Of a DNA stretch of 64,000 nucleotides, positions 19,105 to 27,948 are shown in pieces. The translations under genes were made by a program, and so were the position numbers. Source of the stretch: Gammaproteobacteria bacterium (GTDB lineage: Bacteria; Pseudomonadota; Gammaproteobacteria; Pseudomonadales; Porticoccaceae); the NCBI GenBank assembly GCA_016191205.1, contig JACPPB010000026.1, forward strand, positions 1-64,000, written 5' to 3'. The number at the start of each line of letters is the position of its first letter. Position 1 is the first letter of the stretch. Under the pieces are notes generated by a model. The model saw only the letters and a list, made by a program, of their open reading frames with translations, had not been told where the DNA came from and ran no database searches.

Positions 19105-19265
19105 CGGGCGGCATCAAACCGGTGGCTGGCGGGGACACCACTATACCAAGGCCAGCCGCGGGCGAGCATCCATCTGAATCGCCCTCCCCATGACCTGGCG
19201 CAGACCCCGGCTCTGGCGGGAGGGTAGCGGATCGGTGTAGGCTCCCCGCCAGAACCGAAACCGAG

Positions 19266-19901
19266 GTGTCCCGCTTGTCGTTGATCGATCTTGACGCTGT
19301 GCGCCGCGCGCCCCTGGTGCGCGACCCCTTTGATTTTCTGGTCGTGCCGGACGCCCTGGGTGCGGCGGCGCAGGCCGCTGTCCACGCGGATTATCCGGCC
19401 ATCGAATCCGCCGCCAATCACAAGCTGGAAGACCTCAGCGCCGGACCGGCTTTCAACCAGCTGATGGCGGAACTGCAGGGGGAAGGGCTCGCCCGTGCCC
19501 TGGGCGCGCACTTCGACATGCCGCTGGAGGCCTTGCCCACCACCATCACGGTGCGCAAATACTGCGAGCGCACCGACGGCAACATTCACACCGACCACAA
19601 GAGCAAGCTGCTCACCGTGCTGCTCTATTTCAACCCGGAATGGACCTCGCCCGAAGGCCGGCTGCGTTTTCTGCGCTCGCCCGACAATCTGGAGGATTAC
19701 GCCGCCGAAGTGGTGCCGGTCGCCGGCACCCTGATCGCGTTTCGCCGCACCGATCATTCCTGGCACGGCCACAGCCGCTTCGTGGGCGAGCGCCGCATGG
19801 TGCAACTCAACTATCTCGATGCCAGCCTCTGGGCGCTACTCCACCAACGCGCCAGCCGGCTGGCCACGCATTTCATGAAGGAAGTGCTGCATATTCGCTA
19901 G
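19266..19901 (+). CDS. 2-oxoglutarate/Fe(II)-dependent oxygenase
   Basis: A 211-residue double-stranded beta-helix oxygenase. The iron facial triad is visible: HTDHKSKLLTVLLYFN gives the His-x-Asp, and DHSWHGHSRFVGERRMVQLNY gives the distal His, with the Arg that binds 2-oxoglutarate nearby. This looks like the prolyl-hydroxylase-like group. The start is a GTG at 19266; a TTG at 19275 has better spacing to GAGG and is an alternative. Neighbours are a glycosyltransferase and a porin. The hydroxylated substrate is unknown. Confidence 0.85.
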   Translation: MSRLSLIDLDAVRRAPLVRDPFDFLVVPDALGAAAQAAVHADYPAIESAANHKLEDLSAGPAFNQLMAELQGEGLARALGAHFDMPLEALPTTITVRKYCERTDGNIHTDHKSKLLTVLLYFNPEWTSPEGRLRFLRSPDNLEDYAAEVVPVAGTLIAFRRTDHSWHGHSRFVGERRMVQLNYLDASLWALLHQRASRLATHFMKEVLHIR

Positions 19902-20052
19902 CCGGTCCGGCGGGGACCGGGCGCGCTCGACGTGCGCTGCGGGAGACCTTACCATGACCCAGTCTGGCCGAAGTGGTCAGGCCATGCGTCGCCTGGCCCA
20001 CTCGACGCTCCAGCCAGCACGATAGAACAACAAGATCCACGGCGAGGAACCC

Positions 20053-21384
20053 ATGACGCACGCAATCGCTCGCTGCGGCCGCGTTTTGACCGAAGTGAAC
20101 CGCCGTGGTGCGCACGCTCTCCTCGCTGCGGTCATCCTTTTGAGCGGTGCCGCCAGGGCCGAAGACGACGCTCCCGGGTCGCCCACTTTTGCACTGCATG
20201 GTTTCGGTACGCTGGGCGCCATCCACTCGGACCAGAACTACTCCGACGTGGTTTCCAGTGTCTATCTGCAACCCAACGGGGCCGGCGCCACCAGCGCCTG
20301 GAGCACGGGCGTGGGCAGCAAGGCCGGCGTGCAACTCGATGCCTTGTTCAGCCCGAGACTGTCGGCCGTCGTGCAAGTGCTGTCCCAGCACCGCTACGAC
20401 AATTCCTGGACCCCGACGATCGAGTGGGCGAACGTCAAATACCAGGTCACGCCCGAACTGAGTGTGAGGGTCGGCCGCACTGTCTCCTCGATATTCATGA
20501 CGTCCGACACCGCCAATGTGGGCTACGCCAACCTGTGGCTCCGCGCGCCCCAGGAAATCTACGGCATGGTCCCTTTCACCCATCAGGACGGCATTGACCT
20601 CGCCTGGAATATCAATATTGGCCCGGCGACAAACTCGGTTCAGGCCAGTTTCGGGAGCAACAAGTTCGACGTCATCGACGGTGACAAAATCAAGGTGGGT
20701 AAAATGTTCATTGCCAGCGACACTCTCGATTACGGAGTGCTGGCACTGCGTGTCGGCTATGTACACACCGACGTCACCTTTGACTCATCCGGCCTCGACG
20801 CCTTGCTCAAGGGTTTGTCCAACTTCGGCAATACCCTCACTCTGTCGGGGTTTCCCACGGAAGGAGACAGCGCAAGCACCCTCGCCAATGGCTACAACAT
20901 GGATCACACACCCATTGAAGCCTTCACCGCCGGCCTCCGCGCCGATCCGGGAAACTGGCGCTTGACCGCCGAATGGGCCCGGATATCCGATGCCGGGATT
21001 CTGCCCAAAACGACAGGCTGGTATATCACCAATGGTTATCAGCTGCGCACACTGACACCGTACATCACCATCGCCACACTGGATTCCAAAACCCCGGCGG
21101 AATCCGGAATCCCTCTCGCCGGCCTCCCCACGGGGCCGTTGTCGGGCGTGGGAGACGCGCTGAATCGCGGTCTGGGAGTGGTTCTGGATATGGCCGCTCC
21201 GTCCCAGAAGAGCCTGACCCTGGGTTTGCGTTGGGATCTGCTCGACAACGCCGCCCTCAAGTTCGAATACGAACACATTCGCCTCGACGATCTTTCCGGC
21301 GGACGTTTCGGCAATCTGCAACCGGGATTCAAGCCGGGAGGTGATGCGGATCTGTTCTCCATCGCCCTCGACTTCGTGTTTTGA
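20053..21384 (+). CDS. Outer membrane porin-like protein
   Basis: A 443-residue protein with an N-terminal signal (ALLAAVILLSGAARA, cleavage before EDDAP) and alternating beta-strand sequence such as FALHGFGTLGAIHSDQ and VGVQLDALF-type segments. It ends SIALDFVF, with the C-terminal Phe recognised by the BAM complex. It therefore forms a beta-barrel in the outer membrane. The next genes encode a PstS-like periplasmic protein and a GGDEF-EAL protein; this trio recurs in proteobacteria and may be a sensory module. The stop codon is close to the next start. Confidence 0.85.
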   Translation: MTHAIARCGRVLTEVNRRGAHALLAAVILLSGAARAEDDAPGSPTFALHGFGTLGAIHSDQNYSDVVSSVYLQPNGAGATSAWSTGVGSKAGVQLDALFSPRLSAVVQVLSQHRYDNSWTPTIEWANVKYQVTPELSVRVGRTVSSIFMTSDTANVGYANLWLRAPQEIYGMVPFTHQDGIDLAWNINIGPATNSVQASFGSNKFDVIDGDKIKVGKMFIASDTLDYGVLALRVGYVHTDVTFDSSGLDALLKGLSNFGNTLTLSGFPTEGDSASTLANGYNMDHTPIEAFTAGLRADPGNWRLTAEWARISDAGILPKTTGWYITNGYQLRTLTPYITIATLDSKTPAESGIPLAGLPTGPLSGVGDALNRGLGVVLDMAAPSQKSLTLGLRWDLLDNAALKFEYEHIRLDDLSGGRFGNLQPGFKPGGDADLFSIALDFVF

Positions 21385-21392
21385 GCACACCG

Positions 21393-21833
21393 ATGACACA
21401 GGTCCCCATTTTGAACGCGCTCAGGGTCGCCGCACTCAGCACACTACTCGGCATTGCCGGCAGTCATGCCATGGCCGATGTCGTTGCGGTCGTATCCCCC
21501 AACAACCCTGCCACCACGATCAGCAAGCGTGAGGTTTCCAACATCTTTCTGGGCAAGACCAATCGCTTCCCCAACGGTGCACCTGCCGTCGCGATCGACC
21601 AGCGCGAGGGCTCGGCGCCGCGCGTGGAGTTTTACCTCAACGTCAGCAACATGCAGCCCGCGGAGATCAAGGCACATTGGTCCAAGATGATTTTTACCGG
21701 ACGGGGCCGGCCGCCCATGACGGTCGACGGCGACGAGCAGGTGAAGAAAGCGCTGGCCAGCCGACCCGACGGCATCGGGTATATCGACAGCGCCGCGGTG
21801 GATGACAGGGTCAAGGTACTGACCGTCGAGTAG
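21393..21833 (+). CDS. Short periplasmic phosphate-binding (PstS)-like protein
   Basis: A 146-residue protein with a signal peptide (LRVAALSTLLGIAGSHAMA) and a half-length type II periplasmic-binding fold: VVSPNNPATTISKREVSNIFLGKTNRFPNG, then FTGRGRPPMTVDGDEQVKKAL and GIGYIDSAAV. That length is typical of the small PstS-like group found beside porins and GGDEF proteins. It likely binds an anion and passes the signal to the membrane protein downstream. An in-frame TTG at 21381, overlapping the porin stop, is an alternative start. Confidence 0.8.
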   Translation: MTQVPILNALRVAALSTLLGIAGSHAMADVVAVVSPNNPATTISKREVSNIFLGKTNRFPNGAPAVAIDQREGSAPRVEFYLNVSNMQPAEIKAHWSKMIFTGRGRPPMTVDGDEQVKKALASRPDGIGYIDSAAVDDRVKVLTVE

Positions 21834-21864
21834 GCCGCAATACCGTCATGTGGATGACTGATTC

Positions 21865-24159
21865 ATGCGCTTGAATGAAGGCTCGAAGAGGACGTTTCAC
21901 GCGCTGCGCCACTGGCTTGGCCGCGCCACGGAGCCACTGGTGCTGTTCCCCGGCCTCACGGTCCTGCTGCTGGCGGTGCTGTGGGTCGGCACAGCCAGTC
22001 TGATTCGCCTCGAATACGCCAATGCCCGGGCGACCGCCACAACCAGCACCCGCGAACTGAGCGAAACCTACGAGGCCCAGAGCGTGCGTGCCTTGCGGGA
22101 AATCGACCGCACACTGAAATTCGTTGCCTACGCCTATGAATCGGCGGGACTCGAATCCGTCCTGGTCGATCTCGGCGAAAAAACCCTGCTGCTCCCGAAC
22201 TTTCTGTTCACGGTAAGCATCGCCGACGCCGAGGGCGACATCCGCTCAAGCACGCACACCGGCGGGCGCGCGAACATCGCTGGCACGGATTACTTCGAGG
22301 CGCAACGCGGACAGTCTGTGTTTGCGGTCGGTGCCCCGCAACGGAACCCGGAATCACAGGACTGGATCCTCTTCTTCAGCCGGCGCCTCGAGCAGCGCGA
22401 CGGCAGCTTCGCCGGAGTGGTCGTCATATCCGTGGAGGCGTCCTACTTCGTCAGCGGATACGAGCCGGCGAAACTGGGTCAACACGGTTTTCTCGGTCTG
22501 CTCGGTACGGATGGCGTCTTTCGGGTGAGTCGCAGCGGCCACACCATGACCGCCGCTGCCGTGGTCGAGTACGAAAAAATCGTCCCCGAAGCCGACATCG
22601 ACCTGATCCCGGTTTCGCTCTCCGTCAACAGTTGGGATCAGGTGCAGCGTTACACGGCAGCGCGCGAACTCTACGAATTCCCGCTGGCCGTGATCGTCGG
22701 TTTGTCGGCGGACGAACAACTGCGCCCCGCCGCCGCAAGGGCGCGTAGCTATCTGCTGCGCAGCGGCGGCGCCAGTGTGGTGCTGATTGTCCTCATGGCC
22801 CTGCTCGGCCGTTTGAGTTGGCAGCTTCAGTTAACCCGGCAACGGGCCGCGGAGGAGCAGCTCGCGCACGCCAGGCGTATCGAATACATCGCCCATCACG
22901 ACAACCTGACCGACCTGCCCAACCGCAGCTTTTTCAGCCACATGCTGAACCAGGTGCTGGCGCTGGTCAAACGCTACGACCGCGAGTTGGCGGTGCTGTT
23001 TCTGGACCTGGACCACTTCAAGCTCATCAACGACACCCTCGGTCACGATGCCGGTGATGAACTCCTGAAGGAGGTAGCCCGCCGCCTGAAGGAAGCAGTA
23101 CGGGAAAGCGACGTCGTCGCCAGGTTGGGCGGCGACGAGTTCGTCGTGTTGCTACCGGAACAATGCGACAAAGACAGTCTTGAAATCGTCGCGCGCCGGG
23201 TACTGACTTCCGTCGGCAAGTCGTACGACTTGCATGGGCACGAGTTCCGGGTCACCGCCAGCATCGGCATCAGCCGCTATCCTCAGGATGCCGAAGACGA
23301 ACAGGGCCTGCTCCAGAATGCCGACCTTGCCATGTATCGCGCCAAGGCAAAAGGCAGAAACAAATTCCAGTTCTATGCCGAGGCCGAGGCCGAGGAAAAA
23401 CTTTCCCTGGAACGCCTGAACCTGGAATCCGCGCTGCGACAGGCCCTGGAGCGGCAGGAATTCATCCTCCACTACCAGGACCAGCGAGACCTGAACACTG
23501 GCCAGGTCACCGGAGTGGAAGCTTTGCTGCGCTGGCAACACCCGCAACTCGGCGTCATCCTGCCGATGCAGTTCCTTCCCCTGGCAGAAGAGAGCGGGCT
23601 CACCCTTCCGATCGGCAAATGGGTGATCGAGACCGCGTGCCGGGATTGCGCGGCCATGCAGACGGCGGACGGGCGGCGCTTGACCATGTCCATCAACCTG
23701 TCGGCCCGGCAATTTGCCGACGAGAACCTGACCCGCGACCTGGCGAGCATCCTCGACAAAACCGGTATCGAACCGGACCTTCTGGAGCTCGGCGTCGCGG
23801 AGAGCGTGCTGCTGACCGATGTCGACAAGGCAGTTTCGATACTGGGTGAAATCAGAGCCCTTGGCGTACGGGTTGCGATCGACAACTTCGGGGCCAGCTA
23901 CTCGTCCCTGTCGACCCTGAGCCGGTTCCGTTTCGACACGGTCAACATCGACGGCAGCGTCATTCGGGATTATGCGCATAGTCCGGAGGACAGAAAATTG
24001 ACCGAAGCGACCATTGCCATGGGCAAGAATCTGGCCTTCACCGTGGTGGCCGAAGGCGTGGAAACCGAGGAACAGGCGCAGTTCCTGCGCGACAGTGCCT
24101 GCGACAAGGCGCAGGGGTTTTATTTCGGGCATCCAGCACCGAGGAACAGGGATGGTTGA
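21865..24159 (+). CDS. GGDEF-EAL protein with periplasmic sensor; EAL degenerate
   Basis: A 764-residue membrane protein: helix 1 near residues 33-53, a dCACHE-like periplasmic domain to about 290, helix 2 near 300-320, then GGDEF and EAL domains. The GGDEF half looks active: RLGGDEFVVLL near residue 420 and the inhibitory-site RESD just before it are intact. The EAL half keeps Glu552 and Asn611 but has Gly643, Asn674 and Asn694 where catalytic Glu, Asp and Lys are expected, with correct spacing. It is therefore probably a diguanylate cyclase with a binding-only EAL domain. It is the third gene of the porin/PstS-like set. Confidence 0.9.
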   Translation: MRLNEGSKRTFHALRHWLGRATEPLVLFPGLTVLLLAVLWVGTASLIRLEYANARATATTSTRELSETYEAQSVRALREIDRTLKFVAYAYESAGLESVLVDLGEKTLLLPNFLFTVSIADAEGDIRSSTHTGGRANIAGTDYFEAQRGQSVFAVGAPQRNPESQDWILFFSRRLEQRDGSFAGVVVISVEASYFVSGYEPAKLGQHGFLGLLGTDGVFRVSRSGHTMTAAAVVEYEKIVPEADIDLIPVSLSVNSWDQVQRYTAARELYEFPLAVIVGLSADEQLRPAAARARSYLLRSGGASVVLIVLMALLGRLSWQLQLTRQRAAEEQLAHARRIEYIAHHDNLTDLPNRSFFSHMLNQVLALVKRYDRELAVLFLDLDHFKLINDTLGHDAGDELLKEVARRLKEAVRESDVVARLGGDEFVVLLPEQCDKDSLEIVARRVLTSVGKSYDLHGHEFRVTASIGISRYPQDAEDEQGLLQNADLAMYRAKAKGRNKFQFYAEAEAEEKLSLERLNLESALRQALERQEFILHYQDQRDLNTGQVTGVEALLRWQHPQLGVILPMQFLPLAEESGLTLPIGKWVIETACRDCAAMQTADGRRLTMSINLSARQFADENLTRDLASILDKTGIEPDLLELGVAESVLLTDVDKAVSILGEIRALGVRVAIDNFGASYSSLSTLSRFRFDTVNIDGSVIRDYAHSPEDRKLTEATIAMGKNLAFTVVAEGVETEEQAQFLRDSACDKAQGFYFGHPAPRNRDG

Positions 24160-24282
24160 TTCGTTGAACCGGTTGCGGAAAAACGTCTCAAGCACCGCCA
24201 ACTGCGCGGCGCGCGGCGGCCAAGACATCTCGTATAGACTGACGAGTGTCCGGGAACCGCGCACCAAGGCGGATAGCATCGC

Positions 24283-25380
24283 TCACCGGGGCGGCTCGAA
24301 ACTGACGCTTTTCACCAGCGCCCACACCCGCTGCCCGGCCGCCAGTCCGAGTGTCGCCACCGCTTCGCGGGTGATGCGGGCGCGCAGGTGTGCGCCGTCC
24401 TCCTCCGGTCCAAGGGCAAGCAGCACCTCGGCGTTGGAACCGGCGGAATCCTCGGCAATGCGCAGCACCGTCACGGCAAGCTGATTGCGGATACTGACAC
24501 CTTCGATGCGCTGCAAGGCAATCGCCACATCGCGGGCGCGCACCCGCAGACGCACGGGAGACCCGACAGCAACCTCGATCCGGGGCACCGCCATGCGCTG
24601 CCCCGCAACAGCAATTTCCGTCAGCGCATACTCGGGCACCTGCCCCATCACGCTCCCGTTGAGCACCACACCGGCATCAAAGTGGCCGGATATCGCCTCG
24701 GCTTCCGGCCGCTCCAGCACTTCATGGACTTCGCCGCGCGCAACGACGCGACCGTCGGCAAGGATCAGCACTCGGTCGGCGAGTTGGGCGACTTCCTCCA
24801 CGGCGTGAGAGACGTAGATGAGCGGGATCCCGAAGCGCGCCGGCAATTGGCGAATGTAGGGCAGCAGCTCCGCCTTGCGTTTCAGATCCAGCGCCGCCAG
24901 CGGCTCATCCAGCAACAGCAGGCGCGGATTGGCCAGCAACGCCCGGGCGATGGCCACGCGCTGGCGCTCGCCACCCGACAGGCCGCCGACGCGGCGGTCG
25001 AGCACCGGGGCCAGGTCAAGCGCCGCGACCACCTCGTCGAAACCTGGCGCATGCGCGCCCGGCCTAGCCCGGTCGAGCGCGTAGCGCAGATTGCCGGCCA
25101 CCTTGCGATGGGCGAAGAGGCGCGCGTCCTGGAACACATAACCGATCCCGCGCCGATAGGGCGGCAGATTCACACCGCGGGTACTGTCCAGCAACGCCTC
25201 GCCGTCGATAACGATGCGCGCCGACGCCGGGGTTTCCAGCCCGGCCAGCGCGCGCAACAGGGTGCTCTTGCCGCTGCCGGATACCCCCATCACGGCAGTG
25301 ACCCCGGCCAGGTCGATGGTCTCCGCGACGCTGAGCGCGAACCCCGGGTGACTCACCTCAAGGACGCATTCCAGCCTCAT
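24283..25380 (-). CDS. modC: Molybdate ABC transporter ATPase ModC
   Basis: A 365-residue ABC ATPase with VMGVSGSGKSTLLRALAGL (Walker A), GLSGGERQRVAIARALL (signature), LLLLDEPLAALD (Walker B) and a C-terminal TOBE domain (GSPVRLRVRARDVAIAL) that binds oxyanion. The length and the RYVFQDARLFAH-type Q loop are ModC-like. It energises molybdate import. Its start overlaps the end of modB by 4 bases, so it is the last gene of modEABC. With modB broken, it may be translated inefficiently or pair with another permease. Confidence 0.95.
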   Translation of the reverse strand: MRLECVLEVSHPGFALSVAETIDLAGVTAVMGVSGSGKSTLLRALAGLETPASARIVIDGEALLDSTRGVNLPPYRRGIGYVFQDARLFAHRKVAGNLRYALDRARPGAHAPGFDEVVAALDLAPVLDRRVGGLSGGERQRVAIARALLANPRLLLLDEPLAALDLKRKAELLPYIRQLPARFGIPLIYVSHAVEEVAQLADRVLILADGRVVARGEVHEVLERPEAEAISGHFDAGVVLNGSVMGQVPEYALTEIAVAGQRMAVPRIEVAVGSPVRLRVRARDVAIALQRIEGVSIRNQLAVTVLRIAEDSAGSNAEVLLALGPEEDGAHLRARITREAVATLGLAAGQRVWALVKSVSFEPPR

Positions 25381-25753
25381 GTGGCGTGTATCGGGAAGCG
25401 GCGGTTCAGCACATAGATCAGCGCCGGCACGACGAAGGAGAACACCAGCAGCCCCCCGGAGAGCAGATGCGCCTGGGCGAACTGGAGCGTCTCCACCTGC
25501 TCGTAGATGGCGATCGAGATCACCCGGGTGCGGCCCGGGATGTTGCCGCCCACCATCAGCACCACGCCGAACTCGCCGAGCGTATGCGCGAAACCCAGCA
25601 CGCTGGCGGTGATGTAGCCGCGCAGGGCCAGCGGGCTGGCGACACTGAAAAACGCATCCAGCGCAGTGGCGTGCCGACCAGCAGCAGCAGTCCCACCGCT
25701 ACGGTGGCCAGATGCAGCGTGAGCCAGACCGGGCCGAGATCGAGATCGTTCAT
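25377..25753 (-). pseudogene. modB: modB, molybdate permease, internally deleted and frameshifted
   Basis: ModB is normally about 225 residues; only 377 bases remain. The first frame starts MNDLDLGPVWLTLHLATVA and runs through LLLLVGTPL, the first helix region. The second frame, one base shifted, reads ALDAFFSVASPLALRGY and then the conserved LGFAHTLGEFGVVLMVGGN and ISIAIYEQVE. The central roughly 90-100 residues are absent and the two ends are out of frame near 25700. The 3' end still overlaps modC by ATGA, so this is a recent lesion or an assembly error in an otherwise intact operon. Confidence 0.85.
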
Positions 25754-25757
25754 GGCG

Positions 25758-26501
25758 TCAGGGCAGCCCGTAGCCGAGTTCCGCCATCACGGCGCGAGCC
25801 GGCGGGCTCTTGAGGTAGTCGAGAAACGCCTGCGCCGCCGGGTTGGCGCGGGCGCGGGTGATCAGGATGGCGTCCTGCTTCAGCGGCGGGTACAGATCCT
25901 CCGGCACCGCCCAGTGGCTGCCGGGTTTGGGACCGGTGATGACGGACGACAACGCAACGAAGCCGGCTTCAGCCGCACCGCTCGCCACCATCGCGTAGAC
26001 CTGCCCGATATCCTCGCCACGCACGATCCTGTCCTGCACGGCCGCCCGCAAACCGAGTTTTTCCAGTACCTGCTGCGCCGCCGCGCCGTAAGGCGCCACC
26101 GCCGGATTGGCAATGGCCAGATGGCGGAAAGTGCCGGCGCGCAGGTAAGCGGCGCCATCCTCGCTGATCGCCTGCGGGTCCGGGCTCCACAGCGCCAGCC
26201 GCCCGATGGCGTAGGTAAAGCGCGAGGCCGGCACGCCGAGACCGCTGTTGGCCAGCAGCTCGGGACGCTCGACATCGGCGGACAGCAGCACGTCGAAGGG
26301 CGCACCCTGCTGAATTTGCTGCACCAGCTTGCCGGAAGACCCCGGCACCAGGGTGAGCCGGTGGCCGGTCGTTTGCTCAAAACCCGGTTCGATACGCGCC
26401 ATGGCGGCGGCGAAATTAACGGCGACCGCGGCCACGACCTCTTCGGCGCGGGTGTCAGCGATGCCGAGCAGCAATACGGCAGTCAGGACGAAGGCTCTCA
26501 T
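25758..26501 (-). CDS. modA: Molybdate-binding periplasmic protein ModA
   Basis: A 247-residue type II binding protein with a signal peptide (MRAFVLTAVLLLGIADTRA). Motifs include VAVNFAAAMARIEPGFEQ, LVPGSSGKLVQQIQQGAPFDVLLSADVE-type ligand loops, and LAIANPAVAPYGAAAQQVLE; these match ModA. It captures molybdate in the periplasm for ModB/ModC. Its start overlaps the stop of modE by 4 bases and its stop is 4 bases before modB. Confidence 0.95.
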   Translation of the reverse strand: MRAFVLTAVLLLGIADTRAEEVVAAVAVNFAAAMARIEPGFEQTTGHRLTLVPGSSGKLVQQIQQGAPFDVLLSADVERPELLANSGLGVPASRFTYAIGRLALWSPDPQAISEDGAAYLRAGTFRHLAIANPAVAPYGAAAQQVLEKLGLRAAVQDRIVRGEDIGQVYAMVASGAAEAGFVALSSVITGPKPGSHWAVPEDLYPPLKQDAILITRARANPAAQAFLDYLKSPPARAVMAELGYGLP

Positions 26502-27304
26502 GCGTTGACCCCCAGGATCACGCTGCCGGCCTTGAACACCGCGCAGGCGGGCCCGCCCTTGCTGAGTTGCAGGTTGTCGAGGCTGTCATTGGTGATGATG
26601 GCGCTGACCGCGGTGCCGCCAGTCAGATCGATCACCACATCGGCATTGACGCTGCCGCGGGTGATGCGCGACACCGTGCCGCACAGCCGGTTGCGGGCCG
26701 ACAACTTGATGCCCGGGTCGAGCGTGGTCAGCAGCACCGAGGGCGCCTTCACCAGCGCCCAGACCTCGCTGCCCGGCACGAGCTGCAATTCCGACAGACT
26801 TTCCATGGTGATCATGGCGACCAGGCGATCGTGGTCGTTCAGGGTGACGGTCACTTCGGCGTTCACCGAACCGACGCGGATGCCGGTCACGGTGCCGAAA
26901 AACTGGTTGCGGGCGCTGGTTTTCACGGCCAATCTCCTGATGAGTTGATAGGTGTCTGCCTGTTCGAGCTGTTCCTGCAGGCCGATCAGGAAGCGGCGCT
27001 GGTGTTCGTGAACCACCCGGTGGGTGAGCACCAGCCGCTCACCGGCCGGCGTCAATCGGGTGCCGCCGCCGGCGCTGCCGCCGCTTTGCGTCACCACCAA
27101 GGCTTCACCGGCCAGGTTGCGCAGGGCATCGACCGCGTTCCAGGCGGCGCGGTAGCTCATGCCCATGGCCTTGGCCGCCTGGCTGATGGAGCCGGTGGTG
27201 CCGATCAGCTCCAGCAGCCGGATGCGGCGATCCTCCAGTTGTCCTCCGCCATCGGGACCGAGCTCGACCTTGCCCTTGATCTGCCAGCGCGTCTGCGGGG
27301 ACAT
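26498..27304 (-). CDS. modE: Molybdate-responsive regulator ModE
   Basis: A 268-residue protein with an N-terminal LysR-like winged helix (LLELIGTTGSISQAAKAMGMSYRAAWNAVD) and two tandem mop/TOBE domains, each with the SARNxxxGTV motif (TSARNQFFGTVTGIRVGSVN and LSARNRLCGTVSRITRGSVN). With molybdate bound, ModE represses mod operons. The ATG at 27304 is chosen because GGAGG lies 7-8 bases upstream; it falls inside the first codons of the longer ORF. It is the first gene of modEABC and a ModE-type operator lies 16 bases upstream. Confidence 0.94.
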   Translation of the reverse strand: MSPQTRWQIKGKVELGPDGGGQLEDRRIRLLELIGTTGSISQAAKAMGMSYRAAWNAVDALRNLAGEALVVTQSGGSAGGGTRLTPAGERLVLTHRVVHEHQRRFLIGLQEQLEQADTYQLIRRLAVKTSARNQFFGTVTGIRVGSVNAEVTVTLNDHDRLVAMITMESLSELQLVPGSEVWALVKAPSVLLTTLDPGIKLSARNRLCGTVSRITRGSVNADVVIDLTGGTAVSAIITNDSLDNLQLSKGGPACAVFKAGSVILGVNA

Positions 27305-27319
27305 GTACTCCCTCCTCAT

Positions 27320-27345
27320 GCGTTATGAATAGCGGTGCATAACGC
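27320..27345. promoter_or_regulatory. modE: ModE-type operator
   Basis: A perfect inverted repeat GCGTTATG-N10-CATAACGC lies 16 bases before the modE start. The spacing CGTTAT-N12-ATAACG equals that of the known ModE site at E. coli modA. It implies autoregulation by molybdate-bound ModE. Confidence 0.8.
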
Positions 27346-27411
27346 TAGTCGAATTAACCCTCGATAACAATCACGCAAGAACGAAGCCAAACTGGATGGC
27401 AGCGCTTCGGC

Positions 27412-27741
27412 GTGGAAAATAATAGCAAAATCAATCTATTGGAGATTCAGCCCGGAACCCCGGCGGCGAAACAGACGCCCAGAACGTCGGGAACCCTACA
27501 ACCGGGGTGTCGTCATGACGCCCGGGCGATCCACAACGACGGCAGCCTGCCGGACCATGACGCAGAGGCCCTGCTGGTTCCCGCCGGCGGCCGCGGGGTC
27601 ATCGTGAATATCGGCCACCTCGAGCAGGACCCAAGGCAGGTTCTGTACCTGGTGCGCTTCGAAGGCGAGGACGGGGTGTTGGGACCGCCGGTGGGCTGCT
27701 GGCCGCAGGATCTGCACAGTGCGCCGCCCGCTGCGTCCTAA
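27412..27741 (+). CDS. NifZ-domain protein (orphan)
   Basis: A 109-residue protein whose C-terminal two-thirds matches the NifZ fold: ARAIHNDGSLPDHDAEALLV, then GRGVIVNIGHLEQDPRQVLYLVRFE. NifZ helps P-cluster maturation in nitrogenase MoFe protein, but no other nif gene is in the window. The start is uncertain: GTG at 27412 has no good SD, and a TTG further in is possible. The N-terminal 30 residues are not conserved by eye. It is divergent from modE with the ModE operator between them, so molybdate may also control it. Confidence 0.7.
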   Translation: MENNSKINLLEIQPGTPAAKQTPRTSGTLQPGCRHDARAIHNDGSLPDHDAEALLVPAGGRGVIVNIGHLEQDPRQVLYLVRFEGEDGVLGPPVGCWPQDLHSAPPAAS

Positions 27742-27888
27742 GCGTGGAGCCGGGGCGTTTCTCGCTCTCATCCGACCATATGGCACCAAGTATTGCCCCC
27801 TAGCCAGGCGCGGCCGGCGTTCGCCTCCGGCCGCTGCATCCGGTCAAGTAAAGTGCGTTGGTACGCCTGATCTGGTGCGACGCCATGG

Positions 27889-27914
27889 GCAACCGGGCAG
27901 TTTTGACCGGTTGC
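27889..27914. terminator. Hairpin between convergent genes, possible terminator
   Basis: GCAACCGG and CCGGTTGC form an 8-bp stem with a 10-base loop. It lies between the convergent NifZ-like and multicopper oxidase genes. No T-run follows on either strand, so termination is only a possibility. Confidence 0.3.
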
Positions 27915-27948
27915 CGCAAGTGTTGCGTCCCCCAGCCGCACGACTGCT

